Assembly (NCBI GenBank): GCA_025728385.1
Contig: JAOBJV010000002.1
Span: 3,403-67,402, forward strand
DNA: 64,000 nucleotides
Direction of reading: 5' to 3'
Source of the DNA: Lightella neohaematopini
GTDB taxonomy: Bacteria > Pseudomonadota > Gammaproteobacteria > Enterobacterales > Enterobacteriaceae
Under the pieces are notes generated by a model that was given only the letters and a program-made list of their open reading frames with translations, was not told the DNA's origin and did no database searches. Shown here in pieces: positions 54,644 through 64,000 of the stretch (position 1 is the first letter of the stretch; the number at the start of each line of letters is the position of its first letter). The position numbers and the translations under genes are program-made.

Positions 54644-55129
54644 ATGATTTTAAATATTAATGAAAAATCTAATATTATAAATAATATTCGTAAATTATTT
54701 ACTAATGCATTATCTATTGTTGTTGCTAATTATCATGGTGTTAATGCAAATGAAATTAATTCTCTGAGAAAAAATGCATATCAACAAAATATTAGTATTT
54801 TTGTAATAAAAAATACTTTGATTAATCGTGTTATTAAAGAAAATAATAATTTTAAATGTTTATTTAACTTATTTAATGGACCAACGTTAATTGCTTGTTC
54901 ATCTAAACATCCCGGTATTGCTGCACGTTTATTATATAATTTTTCTAAAAATACTAAATTAAAAATAAAATTAGCATGTTTTAATGGTAATATTATACAT
55001 AAATCAAAAATAAACTATTTAGTTAATATGCCAACATATGAAGAAGCTATTATTAATATTATTAAATTGTTAAAAGAAGTTTCTTTATTAAGATTACTTA
55101 GAGTATTAAATTGTATAAAAAATAATTAA
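54644..55129 (+). CDS. rplJ: 50S ribosomal protein L10
   Basis: Stalk protein that carries L7/L12 dimers. 161 aa (E. coli 165). Conserved ALSIVVANYHGV (E. coli ALSAVVADSRGV), RKNAYQQNISIFVIKNTLINR, FNGPTLIAC (GPTLIA) and the C-terminal L12-binding helix, which is shortened. Shine-Dalgarno AAGAG precedes the ATG. 24 nt before rplL. Confidence 0.95.
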   Translation: MILNINEKSNIINNIRKLFTNALSIVVANYHGVNANEINSLRKNAYQQNISIFVIKNTLINRVIKENNNFKCLFNLFNGPTLIACSSKHPGIAARLLYNFSKNTKLKIKLACFNGNIIHKSKINYLVNMPTYEEAIINIIKLLKEVSLLRLLRVLNCIKNN

Positions 55130-55153
55130 TTACATTATAAATTAAGGATTATT

Positions 55154-55519
55154 ATGTCTATTTCTAAAGAAAATATCATAGATGCAATTAGTAATATGTC
55201 AATAACTGATATAAGTGAATTAATATCTATGTTAGAAAAAAAATTTAATGTTGTAACTAGTGCTATAAGTAATAATGTTGTAAATACTACCGAAGTACCA
55301 GAAGAACAAACAGAATTTAGTTTATTTCTAGACAAAATTGGTACAAATAAAATTTCTGTTATTAAAGTAGTTCGTAGTATTACTGGATTAGGTTTAAAAG
55401 AAGCAAAAGATTTAGTTGAATCAGCTCCAGTATTAATAAAAGATTCATTAAGTAAAATTGATGCAAATGGTATAAAACAGGATTTGGAAAAAGTTGGTGC
55501 TTCTGTTACGATAAAGTAA
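55154..55519 (+). CDS. rplL: 50S ribosomal protein L7/L12
   Basis: Multicopy stalk protein that recruits translation factors. 121 aa, as in E. coli. The N-terminal dimerisation helix region ISKENIIDAISNMSITDISELI is followed by a hinge (about 38-52, here with TT-EVPEEQ instead of an Ala-rich run). The C-terminal domain has KISVIKVVRSITGLGLKEAKDLVESAP and the KIDANGIKQDLEKVGA block. The Ala-poor hinge fits the AT bias. 75 nt before rpoB. Confidence 0.97.
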   Translation: MSISKENIIDAISNMSITDISELISMLEKKFNVVTSAISNNVVNTTEVPEEQTEFSLFLDKIGTNKISVIKVVRSITGLGLKEAKDLVESAPVLIKDSLSKIDANGIKQDLEKVGASVTIK

Positions 55520-55594
55520 AATAATCAAAAAATAGAATTCGTATTACGAATAACTTATAGTACTGTTTGTTTACTAATATAATAGGTGAATAAT

Positions 55595-58500
55595 ATGTTA
55601 TATTCTAATGCTGAAAAAATAAGAATCCGTAAAGATTTTGGTAAAAGACAACAAATATTAGATGTACCATATCTTTTATCTATTCAACTAGAATCTTTTA
55701 AGAAATTTATTGAATATGATCCTGATGGTAAAGTTGGTTTAGAATCAGTTTTTCGTTCTATTTTTCCTATCAAAAATTATAGTAAAAATGCAATATTAGA
55801 ATATTATAGTTATTATATTGAACAACCAATTTTTGATGTTAATGAATGTAAGACACGGGGCATGACTTATTCAGCTTCACTAAAAGTTAAATTACGTTTA
55901 ATAGTTTACGATAATGATATATTAAATAATAAAATTAAATATGAAAAAGAACAAGAAGTTTATATGGGAGAAATCCCATTAATGACAAATAGTGGTACTT
56001 TTATTATTAATGGTATTGAACGAGTTGTAGTATCGCAGTTACATCGTAGTCCTGGAGTATTTTTTGATAGTGATAAAGGAAAAACTCATTCTTCTGGTAA
56101 GATACTATACAATGCTCGTATTATTCCTTATAGAGGTTCTTGGTTAGATTTTGAATTTGATTCTAAAGATAACTTATTTGTACGTATTGATAGAAGAAGA
56201 AAGTTACCTGTTACTGTACTATTACATGCTTTAGGTTATAATAATAATCAAATACTAGATATATTTTTTGATAAAGTAGTTTACAATATTAATAATAGTA
56301 AAATTAAGATGATACTAGTACCAGAAAGATTAAGAGGTGAAACTGCATTATTTGATATAAAATATAATGGTATTGTTTATGTTAAACAAGGTAGAAGAAT
56401 TACTTATAATCATATTAAGTCATTAATAAATGATCGTGTAAGTGAAATAGAAATACCAGTTGATTATATTATTGGTAAAATATTAGCTAAAGATTATTTT
56501 GATAATAATAAAAAATTAATAGTACAAGCAAATACTAAAATTACCCTAGAAATATTAAAAAAACTTAGTTATTTTAACTATTCTCAAATAGAAACAATTT
56601 TTACTAATGATTTAGATCATGGTGCATTTATATCAGAAACTATTAAAATTGATCCAACTTATGATCGTATCACAGCCTTAACAGAAATATATCGTGTTAT
56701 TAGACCAGGTGAACCTCCAACTAAAGATACAATTGAAAATATGTTTAATAATATATTTTTTTCTCCTGACCGATATGATTTATCTTTAGTTGGGAGAATG
56801 AAATTTAATAAATCTCTTTTATGTAATGAAGATTATAATAATGGATTACTTACTAAAAGAGATATTATATTAGTAATAAAAAAACTAATAGACATTAGAA
56901 ATGGAAAAGGGGAAGTAGATGATATTGATCATTTAGGCAATCGACGTATTCGTTCTGTAGGTGAAATGGCAGAAAATCAATTTCGTATTGGTTTACTTAG
57001 AGTAGAAAAAACTGTAAAGGAAAGATTATCTATTGGAGACTTGAATAATTTAATGCCTCAAGAACTTATAAATGCCAAACCAATTTCTGCTGCAATAAAA
57101 GAATTTTTTGGGTCTAGTCAATTGTCACAATTTATGGATCAAAATAATCCATTATCAGAAATAACTCATAAGAGACGTATATCTGCTTTAGGACCTGGGG
57201 GTTTAACAAGAGAACGAGCTGGGTTTGAAGTAAGAGATGTTCATCCTACTCATTATGGACGTGTTTGCCCTATAGAAACACCAGAAGGACCTAATATAGG
57301 ATTAATTAACTCATTATCTGTATATGCTCGTATTAATAATTACGGTTTTCTTGAAACACCATATCGTGTTGTAAAAAATGGTATTGTATCTAACAATATT
57401 CATTATTTATCTGCAATAGAAGAAACTAATTATATAATAGCACAAGCTAATACTAATATAGATAGTAATGGTCATTTTATTGATGAATTTATTATTTGTC
57501 GCCATAAAGGTGAATCTAGTTTATTTGCTAAAAAACAGGTTAATTATATGGATGTTTCAACTCAACAAATAGTTTCTGTTGGTGCATCATTAATACCATT
57601 TTTGGAACACGATGATGCAAATAGAGCTTTAATGGGAGCTAATATGCAACGTCAAGCAATACCTACATTAAAAACAGAAGCTCCATTGGTTGGTACTGGA
57701 ATGGAACGTATTGTTGCAGCAGATTCTGGAGTGACAATCATAGCTAATAGAAGTGGTATAGTCCAATATATGGATGCAACAAAAATTATTATTAAAGTTA
57801 ATTCAAATGATGTAAACTGTAATGATATTGGTATTGATATATATAACTTAATAAAATATACTCGTTCTAATCAAAATACTTGTATTAATCAAATTCCTTG
57901 TGTAAATATTGGTGACATAGTTAATAAAGGTGATGTATTAGCTGACGGTCCAGCTACAAATTTAGGTGAATTAGCTTTAGGACAAAATATGCGTATTGCT
58001 TTTATGCCGTGGAATGGATATAATTTTGAAGATTCAATGTTAATTTCTGAAAAAGTAGTACAAAAAGATAGATTTACTACTATTCATATTCAAGAACTAT
58101 CTTGTATAGCTAGAGATACTAAATTAGGAGCAGAAGATATTACATCAGATATTCCTAATGTAAGCGAATCTGCATTATCTAAATTAGATGAATCAGGTAT
58201 AGTATACGTTGGTGCTGAAGTAACTGGTGGAGATATTTTAGTTGGTAAAGTTACACCTAAAGGTGAAACTCAGTTAACACCTGAAGAAAAACTACTTAGA
58301 GCTATTTTTGGAGAAAAAGCATCAGATGTAAAAGATTCTTCTTTAAGAGTTCCAAATGGAGTTTTTGGTACTGTAATTGATGTACAAATATTTACTAGAG
58401 ATGGTATAAAAAAAGATAAACGTACTTTAGAAATCGAAAATAATAAAATAGAAAACATAAAAAAAGCTCTTGTTGAAGAATTACAAGTACTAGAACATAA

Positions 58501-59620
58501 TTTATTTACTTTTGTATATAATTTACTAATAGATAATAATATTAAACCAGAACTAATTAATAAAATACCTAAAGATAAGTGGTTTAATATCAATATTAAA
58601 AACGCTAATGATAAACAAAAGTTATCTATACTTCATAAACAATTTAATAATATAAAAAATAATTTTGACAAACAATTAAAATTAAAAATAAAAAAAATAA
58701 CTCAAGGTGATGATTTAGCTCCTGGAATATTAAAAATAGTTAAGATATACTTAGCAGTAAAAAGGTATATTCAACCTGGAGATAAAATGGCTGGTCGTCA
58801 TGGTAATAAGGGAGTAATTTCTAAGATTTGTCCTGTCGAAGATATGCCTTATGATGAAAATGGAGTACCAGTTGATATTGTATTAAATCCATTAGGTGTA
58901 CCATCACGTATGAATATTGGTCAAATTTTAGAAACTCACCTAGGTATGGCAGCAAAATGTATTGGTAATAAAATTCATAATATGTTAAAGCAAAACTCTA
59001 ATGTACTAGAAATAAAAGATTTTATACAACAAGTTTATGATATTGGTAATAGTACGAGACAAAAAGTAAATTTGGATAATTTATCAAATAATGATATAAT
59101 TAAGTTAGCGAGAAGTTTACAAAATGGTATACCAATTGCTACTCCAGTATTTGATGGAGCTAAAGAAGAAGAAATAAAACAGCTACTAAAATTAGCTAAT
59201 ATAGCTACATCAGGGCAAATTACTTTATTTGATGGTAGAACAGGAGAAAAATTTGAGCGACCAGTAACTGTTGGATATATGTATATGTTAAAATTAAATC
59301 ATTTAGTAGATGATAAAATGCATGCTCGTTCTACTGGATCTTATAGTTTAGTAACCCAACAACCATTAGGTGGTAAAGCTCAGTTTGGTGGTCAAAGGTT
59401 TGGTGAAATGGAAGTTTGGGCATTAGAAGCATATGGAGCTGCGTATACATTGCAAGAGATGTTAACTGTTAAATCAGATGATGTTAGCGGAAGAACAAAA
59501 ATGTATAAAAATATAGTAGATAATAATCATACTATGGAACCTAATATACCTGAATCATTTAATGTATTACTCAAAGAAATACGTTCTTTAGCTATTAATA
59601 TAGAATTAGAAGAAAATTAA
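55595..59620 (+). CDS. rpoB: DNA-directed RNA polymerase beta subunit
   Basis: Catalytic core subunit. The ATG at 55595, with TAGGTG at 55583-55588 as Shine-Dalgarno, gives 1341 aa (E. coli 1342); a GTG at 55586 would sit within that site. Conserved blocks run throughout: GTFIINGIERVVVSQLHRSPGVFF (adjacent motifs), FFGSSQLSQFMDQNNPLSE and HKRRISALGPGG (rifampicin pocket, wild-type pattern), IETPEGPNIGLI, GDKMAGRHGNKGV, and the C-terminal LKLNHLVDDKMHARSTG and GGQRFGEMEVWALEAYGA. The lineage-specific region at about 940-1040 is Asn/Lys-rich. Intact. Confidence 0.99.
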   Translation: MLYSNAEKIRIRKDFGKRQQILDVPYLLSIQLESFKKFIEYDPDGKVGLESVFRSIFPIKNYSKNAILEYYSYYIEQPIFDVNECKTRGMTYSASLKVKLRLIVYDNDILNNKIKYEKEQEVYMGEIPLMTNSGTFIINGIERVVVSQLHRSPGVFFDSDKGKTHSSGKILYNARIIPYRGSWLDFEFDSKDNLFVRIDRRRKLPVTVLLHALGYNNNQILDIFFDKVVYNINNSKIKMILVPERLRGETALFDIKYNGIVYVKQGRRITYNHIKSLINDRVSEIEIPVDYIIGKILAKDYFDNNKKLIVQANTKITLEILKKLSYFNYSQIETIFTNDLDHGAFISETIKIDPTYDRITALTEIYRVIRPGEPPTKDTIENMFNNIFFSPDRYDLSLVGRMKFNKSLLCNEDYNNGLLTKRDIILVIKKLIDIRNGKGEVDDIDHLGNRRIRSVGEMAENQFRIGLLRVEKTVKERLSIGDLNNLMPQELINAKPISAAIKEFFGSSQLSQFMDQNNPLSEITHKRRISALGPGGLTRERAGFEVRDVHPTHYGRVCPIETPEGPNIGLINSLSVYARINNYGFLETPYRVVKNGIVSNNIHYLSAIEETNYIIAQANTNIDSNGHFIDEFIICRHKGESSLFAKKQVNYMDVSTQQIVSVGASLIPFLEHDDANRALMGANMQRQAIPTLKTEAPLVGTGMERIVAADSGVTIIANRSGIVQYMDATKIIIKVNSNDVNCNDIGIDIYNLIKYTRSNQNTCINQIPCVNIGDIVNKGDVLADGPATNLGELALGQNMRIAFMPWNGYNFEDSMLISEKVVQKDRFTTIHIQELSCIARDTKLGAEDITSDIPNVSESALSKLDESGIVYVGAEVTGGDILVGKVTPKGETQLTPEEKLLRAIFGEKASDVKDSSLRVPNGVFGTVIDVQIFTRDGIKKDKRTLEIENNKIENIKKALVEELQVLEHNLFTFVYNLLIDNNIKPELINKIPKDKWFNINIKNANDKQKLSILHKQFNNIKNNFDKQLKLKIKKITQGDDLAPGILKIVKIYLAVKRYIQPGDKMAGRHGNKGVISKICPVEDMPYDENGVPVDIVLNPLGVPSRMNIGQILETHLGMAAKCIGNKIHNMLKQNSNVLEIKDFIQQVYDIGNSTRQKVNLDNLSNNDIIKLARSLQNGIPIATPVFDGAKEEEIKQLLKLANIATSGQITLFDGRTGEKFERPVTVGYMYMLKLNHLVDDKMHARSTGSYSLVTQQPLGGKAQFGGQRFGEMEVWALEAYGAAYTLQEMLTVKSDDVSGRTKMYKNIVDNNHTMEPNIPESFNVLLKEIRSLAINIELEEN

Positions 59621-59650
59621 TTATTTATAATATTAAATAGGACATATTTA

Positions 59651-62600
59651 GTGGAAAAATTTACATATTCTTTAAAATTTAAGAATATTATTGATGAATT
59701 TGATAAAATTAAAATTTCTTTAGCTTCTCCAGAAGTTATTCGTTCATGGTCGTTTGGCGAAGTAAAAAAACCAGAGACAATTAATTATCGAACTTTTAAA
59801 CCAGAACGTGATGGATTATTTTGTGCTCGTATCTTTGGTCCTATTAAAGATTATGAATGTTTGTGTGGTAAGTACAAACGTTTAAAACATAGAGGTATAG
59901 TTTGTGAAAAATGCGGCGTTGAAGTAACTCAAACAAAAGTTCGACGTGAAAGGATGGGACATATTGAATTAGCATCACCAATAGCTCATACCTGGTTTTT
60001 AAAATCGCTGCCATCTCGCATTGGTTTAATTTTAGATATGCCACTAAAAGATATAGAAAAAATTTTGTATTTTGAATCCTATATAGTAACTAATACTAAT
60101 ATATCAGAACTATCTTATCGACAAGTTTTAACCGAAGAACAATATATTAATGCTTTAGAAAATTTTGGTAATGATTTTGATGCAAAAATAGGTGCTGAAG
60201 CTATACAATTCTTATTAAAAGAAATTAATCTTAAAAACGAGTGTAACATTTTACGTAATGAATTAAAAAATGTTAATTCTGAAACTAAGAGAAAAAAAAT
60301 CACTAAGCGTATTAAATTATTAGAATCATTTATTCAAAGTAGTAATAAGCCAGAATGGATGATATTAACTGTATTACCAGTGTTACCACCTGAATTAAGA
60401 CCATTAGTTCCACTAGACGGTGGTCGTTTTGCTACTTCTGATTTAAATGATTTATATAGAAGGGTAATTAATCGTAATAATCGTTTAAAACGATTATTAG
60501 ATTTATCAGCTCCTGATATTATAGTTCGTAATGAAAAACGTATGTTACAAGAAGCAGTAGACGCATTATTAGATAATGGACGTCGGGGAAAAATTCTTAC
60601 TGGAGTAAATAAAAGACCATTAAAATCATTAGCTGATATGATTAAAGGTAAACAAGGAAGATTCCGTCAAAATTTATTGGGAAAAAGAGTTGATTATTCT
60701 GGTAGATCAGTAATTACTGTTGGCCCATATTTACGTTTACATCAGTGTGGATTACCAAAAAAAATGGCCTTAGAATTATTTAAGCCATTTATATATGGTA
60801 AATTAGAAATTAATGGATTAGCTAATACTATTAAAGCTGCAAAAAAAATGGTAGAAAAAGAAGAATCAGTAGTATGGGATATTTTAGAAGAAGTAATTCA
60901 TGAACATCCAGTAATGTTAAATCGTGCTCCTACTTTACATCGTTTAGGTATTCAGGCATTTGAACCAGTACTAGTTGAAGGGAAAGCTATTCAATTACAT
61001 CCATTAGTATGTGCTGCATATAATGCAGATTTTGATGGTGATCAAATGGCTGTTCATGTTCCTTTAACATTAGAAGCACAATTAGAAGCACGTGCTTTAA
61101 TGATGTCTACTAATAATATATTATCACCAGCTAATGGTGAACCTATTATTGTTCCATCTCAAGATGTTGTATTAGGTTTATACTATATGACAAAGGATTG
61201 TGTACAAGGTAAAGGTGAAAATATGATTATTACTGGTCCAAAAGAAGCAGAGTATTTGTATCATAATGGGTTAGTTGATTTACATGCTAAAGTAAAAGTA
61301 AGAATTAGTGAATATAAATTAATTAATGGTAATTTTATAAAGCAGATTAGTATAGTAAATACTACTATAGGAAGAGCAATTTTATGGATGATTGTTCCGA
61401 AAGGTTTATCTTTTAAATTAATTAATCAAGTTTTAGGAAAACCTGCAATTACTAACATGATTAATACATGTTATAGAATATTAGGATTAAAAGCAACAGT
61501 CACATTTGCTGATCAAATTATGTATACTGGGTTTGCTTATGCTGCTAAATCAGGTGTATCTGTCGGCATAGATGATATTTTAATACCAAAAAATAAAGCT
61601 TCAATAATATCCGAAGCAGAAAATGAAGTAGCTGAGATTCAAGAACAATTTCAAGCTGGATTAGTAACTGCTGGTGAAAGATATAATAAAGTTATCGATA
61701 TATGGACTATTGCTAATGAACGTGTAACTAAAGCAATGATGGATAATTTATCTACAGAAATTATTACTACTAATACTGGCAAAAAAAGATATCAAGCATC
61801 ATTTAACAATATTTTTATGATGGCTGATTCAGGAGCTAGAGGTTCTGCTGCACAAATTAGACAGTTGGCTGGTATGCGAGGATTAATGGCTAAACCGGAT
61901 GGTTCTATTATAGAAACACCTATTACTGCAAATTTTAGAGAAGGATTAAATGTATTACAATATTTTATTTCAACACATGGTGCTCGTAAAGGCTTAGCTG
62001 ATACTGCGCTAAAAACAGCTAATTCTGGTTATTTAACCAGAAGATTAGTAGATGTAGCTCAGGATTTAGTAGTTATAGAATATGACTGTGGTACTAACGA
62101 TGGCATTACATTAACTAATATTATTACCGATAGTGATATTAAAGATTCATTAAGTGAACGAGTATTAGGACGTATAATAATTAATGATATTAACATTCCT
62201 GGAACTGATAATATACTTATACAATCTGGTACTTTATTAAATGAATCACATTGCGATATAATAAATAAGTATTCTGTAGATAGTATAAAAGTACGCTCAG
62301 TAGTAACTTGTGATACTAATTTTGGTGTATGCGCAAAATGTTATGGTAGAGATTTAGCTAGAGGTAATTTAGTAAATAAAGGAGAGGCTATTGGAGTTAT
62401 TGCTGCTCAATCTATAGGAGAACCAGGAACACAACTAACCATGCGTACTTTTCATATAGGTGGGGCTGCATCGAGAATAACTGTTGATTCTAGTATACAA
62501 ATTAAACACAGTGGTTTTTTAAATTTAGAAAATGCAAAGTCAGTAGTAAATATTACTAATAAGTTAATTATTACTTCTCGTAATGCAGAATTGAAAATTA

Positions 62601-63835
62601 TAGATGAATTAGGTCGTATTAAAGAAAAATATAAAGTTCCTTATGGTGCTACTATAAATAAAAATCACGGTGATTTTATTACATCAGGAGAAATAATAGC
62701 TTATTGGGATCCTCATAGTATTCCAATACTTACAGAAGTTAATGGTATAATAAAGTTTGTTGACATGATAGATGGTCAAACAATTATAAGACAAACTGAT
62801 GAATTAACTGGTTTAACTTCTATTATAGTTCTAGATACTGCTGAACGTACCAGTAGTAATAAAGATTTAAGACCAGCATTACATATTATTAATGATTATG
62901 GACAAGATATTTTATTACCAGGTACAGACTTACCTGCTCATTATTTTTTACCAGGTAAAGCTATTATTCAACTAGAAGATGGTACAAAAATTAATAAGGG
63001 TGATATTTTAGCAAAAGTACCTCAAGCTACTATTAGCACTAAAGATATCACTGGTGGATTACCTAGAGTAGCTGATTTATTTGAAGCTCGTCGTCCTAAA
63101 GAATCAGCTATATTAGCAGAAATTAGTGGTATTGTTTCATTTGGCAAAGAAACAAAAGGAAAAAGAAGATTAATAATAACATCAACAAATAATGATAACT
63201 GTGAACATGAAGAAATGATTCCTAAATGGAGACAATTAAATGTTTTTGAAGGTGAGTATGTAGAAAAAGGTGATATTATTTCTGATGGTCCTGAAGCTCC
63301 ACAAGATATATTACGTCTTAGAGGAATACATGAAGTAACTAAGTATATTGTTAATGAAGTACAGGATGTTTACCGATTACAAGGAGTTAAAATTAATGAT
63401 AAACATATTGAAGTAATTATTAGACAAATGTTACGTAAAGCTACTATTATTAGTGGTGGTGATTCTAATTTTTTAAGTGGCGAACAAGTAGAATATGCTA
63501 AAATTAAAATTAATAATATTTTACTTAGAAAAAATAAACAAAAAGAAATTACATATAATAGAGAATTGTTAGGTATTACAAAAGCGTCATTAACAACAGA
63601 ATCATTTATTTCTGCAGCATCATTTCAAGAAACTACTAGAGTACTAACTGAATCAGCAGTTGGTGGTAAAATAGATGAATTACATGGATTAAAAGAAAAT
63701 GTTATTGTTGGTAGACTAATTCCAGCTGGTACCGGTTATGCTTATCATAAGGAACGTAATCGTCGTCGCAAACATAAAGTTACTGCTGATGAAGCATCTG
63801 CTAATTTAACTGAATTACTTAATCAAAATTCATAG
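59651..63835 (+). CDS. rpoC: DNA-directed RNA polymerase beta' subunit
   Basis: Catalytic core subunit with the Mg-binding site. The GTG start at 59651 corresponds to the E. coli GTG start and gives 1394 aa (E. coli 1407). The N-terminal segment is about 10 residues shorter than in E. coli. The zinc ribbon has CLCGKYKRLKHRGIVCEKC, the bridge to catalysis NADFDGDQMAVH with three aspartates, then GSAAQIRQLAGMRG, the second zinc site CDTNFGVCAKCYGRDLARG, and SIGEPGTQLTMRTFHIGG. The C-terminal tail is shortened. 30 nt after rpoB. Confidence 0.99.
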   Translation: MEKFTYSLKFKNIIDEFDKIKISLASPEVIRSWSFGEVKKPETINYRTFKPERDGLFCARIFGPIKDYECLCGKYKRLKHRGIVCEKCGVEVTQTKVRRERMGHIELASPIAHTWFLKSLPSRIGLILDMPLKDIEKILYFESYIVTNTNISELSYRQVLTEEQYINALENFGNDFDAKIGAEAIQFLLKEINLKNECNILRNELKNVNSETKRKKITKRIKLLESFIQSSNKPEWMILTVLPVLPPELRPLVPLDGGRFATSDLNDLYRRVINRNNRLKRLLDLSAPDIIVRNEKRMLQEAVDALLDNGRRGKILTGVNKRPLKSLADMIKGKQGRFRQNLLGKRVDYSGRSVITVGPYLRLHQCGLPKKMALELFKPFIYGKLEINGLANTIKAAKKMVEKEESVVWDILEEVIHEHPVMLNRAPTLHRLGIQAFEPVLVEGKAIQLHPLVCAAYNADFDGDQMAVHVPLTLEAQLEARALMMSTNNILSPANGEPIIVPSQDVVLGLYYMTKDCVQGKGENMIITGPKEAEYLYHNGLVDLHAKVKVRISEYKLINGNFIKQISIVNTTIGRAILWMIVPKGLSFKLINQVLGKPAITNMINTCYRILGLKATVTFADQIMYTGFAYAAKSGVSVGIDDILIPKNKASIISEAENEVAEIQEQFQAGLVTAGERYNKVIDIWTIANERVTKAMMDNLSTEIITTNTGKKRYQASFNNIFMMADSGARGSAAQIRQLAGMRGLMAKPDGSIIETPITANFREGLNVLQYFISTHGARKGLADTALKTANSGYLTRRLVDVAQDLVVIEYDCGTNDGITLTNIITDSDIKDSLSERVLGRIIINDINIPGTDNILIQSGTLLNESHCDIINKYSVDSIKVRSVVTCDTNFGVCAKCYGRDLARGNLVNKGEAIGVIAAQSIGEPGTQLTMRTFHIGGAASRITVDSSIQIKHSGFLNLENAKSVVNITNKLIITSRNAELKIIDELGRIKEKYKVPYGATINKNHGDFITSGEIIAYWDPHSIPILTEVNGIIKFVDMIDGQTIIRQTDELTGLTSIIVLDTAERTSSNKDLRPALHIINDYGQDILLPGTDLPAHYFLPGKAIIQLEDGTKINKGDILAKVPQATISTKDITGGLPRVADLFEARRPKESAILAEISGIVSFGKETKGKRRLIITSTNNDNCEHEEMIPKWRQLNVFEGEYVEKGDIISDGPEAPQDILRLRGIHEVTKYIVNEVQDVYRLQGVKINDKHIEVIIRQMLRKATIISGGDSNFLSGEQVEYAKIKINNILLRKNKQKEITYNRELLGITKASLTTESFISAASFQETTRVLTESAVGGKIDELHGLKENVIVGRLIPAGTGYAYHKERNRRRKHKVTADEASANLTELLNQNS

Positions 63836-63958
63836 TATGTTATATTAGTTAATTATAGATAATTCTGATTGTATTTTAATTTAATTGTATTAGTAATAGT
63901 TAGTGTATTTGCTAATATATTACTACATAAAATTCACTATAAATATAAGATAAATATC

Positions 63959-63995
63959 TTGACACAATTAAAAAATAGCGTACTATACGCCACTC
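63959..63995 (+). promoter_or_regulatory. Strong sigma70 promoter resembling an rRNA operon P1
   Basis: TTGACA at 63959-63964, a 16-nt spacer, TACTAT at 63981-63986, then ACGCCACTC. The consensus -35, short spacer and the CGCCAC discriminator directly after the -10 are the hallmark of enterobacterial rrn P1 promoters (E. coli rrnB: TATAATGCGCCACC). It reads rightward, 124 nt after the rpoC stop, where nothing else is encoded, so a stable-RNA operon may begin just past the window. Confidence 0.6.
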
Positions 63996-64000
63996 ATATA

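Noticed and set aside
1..64000. CRISPR arrays, insertion sequences, prophage genes or tRNA genes
   Set aside because: No regularly spaced repeats, transposase-like frames, integrases or cloverleaf-like GC-rich islands were noticed. A tRNAscan-SE run would be needed to exclude a divergent tRNA.

Overview
The window is one continuous piece of a very AT-rich, gene-dense bacterial chromosome. Nearly all products are clear homologues of Escherichia coli proteins, and local gene order follows E. coli in blocks (kdsB-ycaR-lpxK-msbA-rpsA; gyrB-dnaN|rpmH-rnpA-yidD-yidC-mnmE; aroE-tsaC|def-fmt; the full S10-spc-alpha cluster; rpsL-rpsG-fusA-tuf; secE to rpoC). Many interspersed genes are missing (dnaA, recF, cmk, ihfB, rsmB, trkA, smg, dprA, dam, damX, gph). 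One gene is an obvious fossil (ubiA), intergenic space is minimal and no mobile DNA is visible. This is the profile of a long-term, vertically inherited insect endosymbiont of the Enterobacterales. I cannot name the species. Loss of dnaA is known from Wigglesworthia and Blochmannia, but sequence reading alone does not place the window in either.

Layout. 1-3885: end of asnS facing a lipid A / KDO operon (msbA, lpxK, ycaR, kdsB). 4047-10246: rpsA, aroA and glycyl-tRNA synthetase (glyQ, glyS), all leftward. 10436-11898: an AI-2E-family membrane protein and the small heat-shock protein IbpA, converging on a perfect 14-bp stem-loop. 12015-15670: gyrB and dnaN leftward, without recF or dnaA. 15853-19492: rpmH, rnpA (apparent frameshift in a T9 run), yidD, yidC, mnmE rightward. 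19505-21400: ssb and dnaB leftward. 21614-23932: plsB. 23935-24766: ubiA pseudogene. 24772-26140: aroE and tsaC leftward. 26254-27713: def and fmt rightward. 27719-41074: 28 leftward genes of the alpha, spc and S10 operons. 41349-47895: bioH, pckA (leftward), aroK, aroB, rpe, trpS, pabA. 48081-63835: the str operon joined through a single tuf gene to secE-nusG-rplKAJL-rpoBC. The last 45 bases look like an rRNA-type promoter.

How the genes work together. Most of the window is information processing: ribosomal proteins, RNA polymerase, elongation factors, four aminoacyl-tRNA synthetase genes, replication proteins, formylation and deformylation, and tRNA modification. An envelope with LPS and phospholipid is kept (kdsB, lpxK, msbA, plsB, YidC, SecY, SecE). 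The metabolic genes converge on chorismate: AroB, AroE, AroK and AroA are four shikimate enzymes. PckA can supply phosphoenolpyruvate from oxaloacetate, Rpe serves the pentose phosphates behind erythrose 4-phosphate, and PabA is the glutaminase that draws chorismate towards folate or tryptophan. BioH points to biotin synthesis. This suggests a nutritional role (aromatic compounds and/or B vitamins), which is inference from a partial genome.

I found no undescribed multi-gene system. The most informative observations are evolutionary: the ubiA fossil, the dnaA-less origin locus, the rnpA homopolymer frameshift, the tuf-centred fusion of the str and rif clusters (best explained by tufA x tufB recombination), and unusual active-site residues in AroA and AroB.
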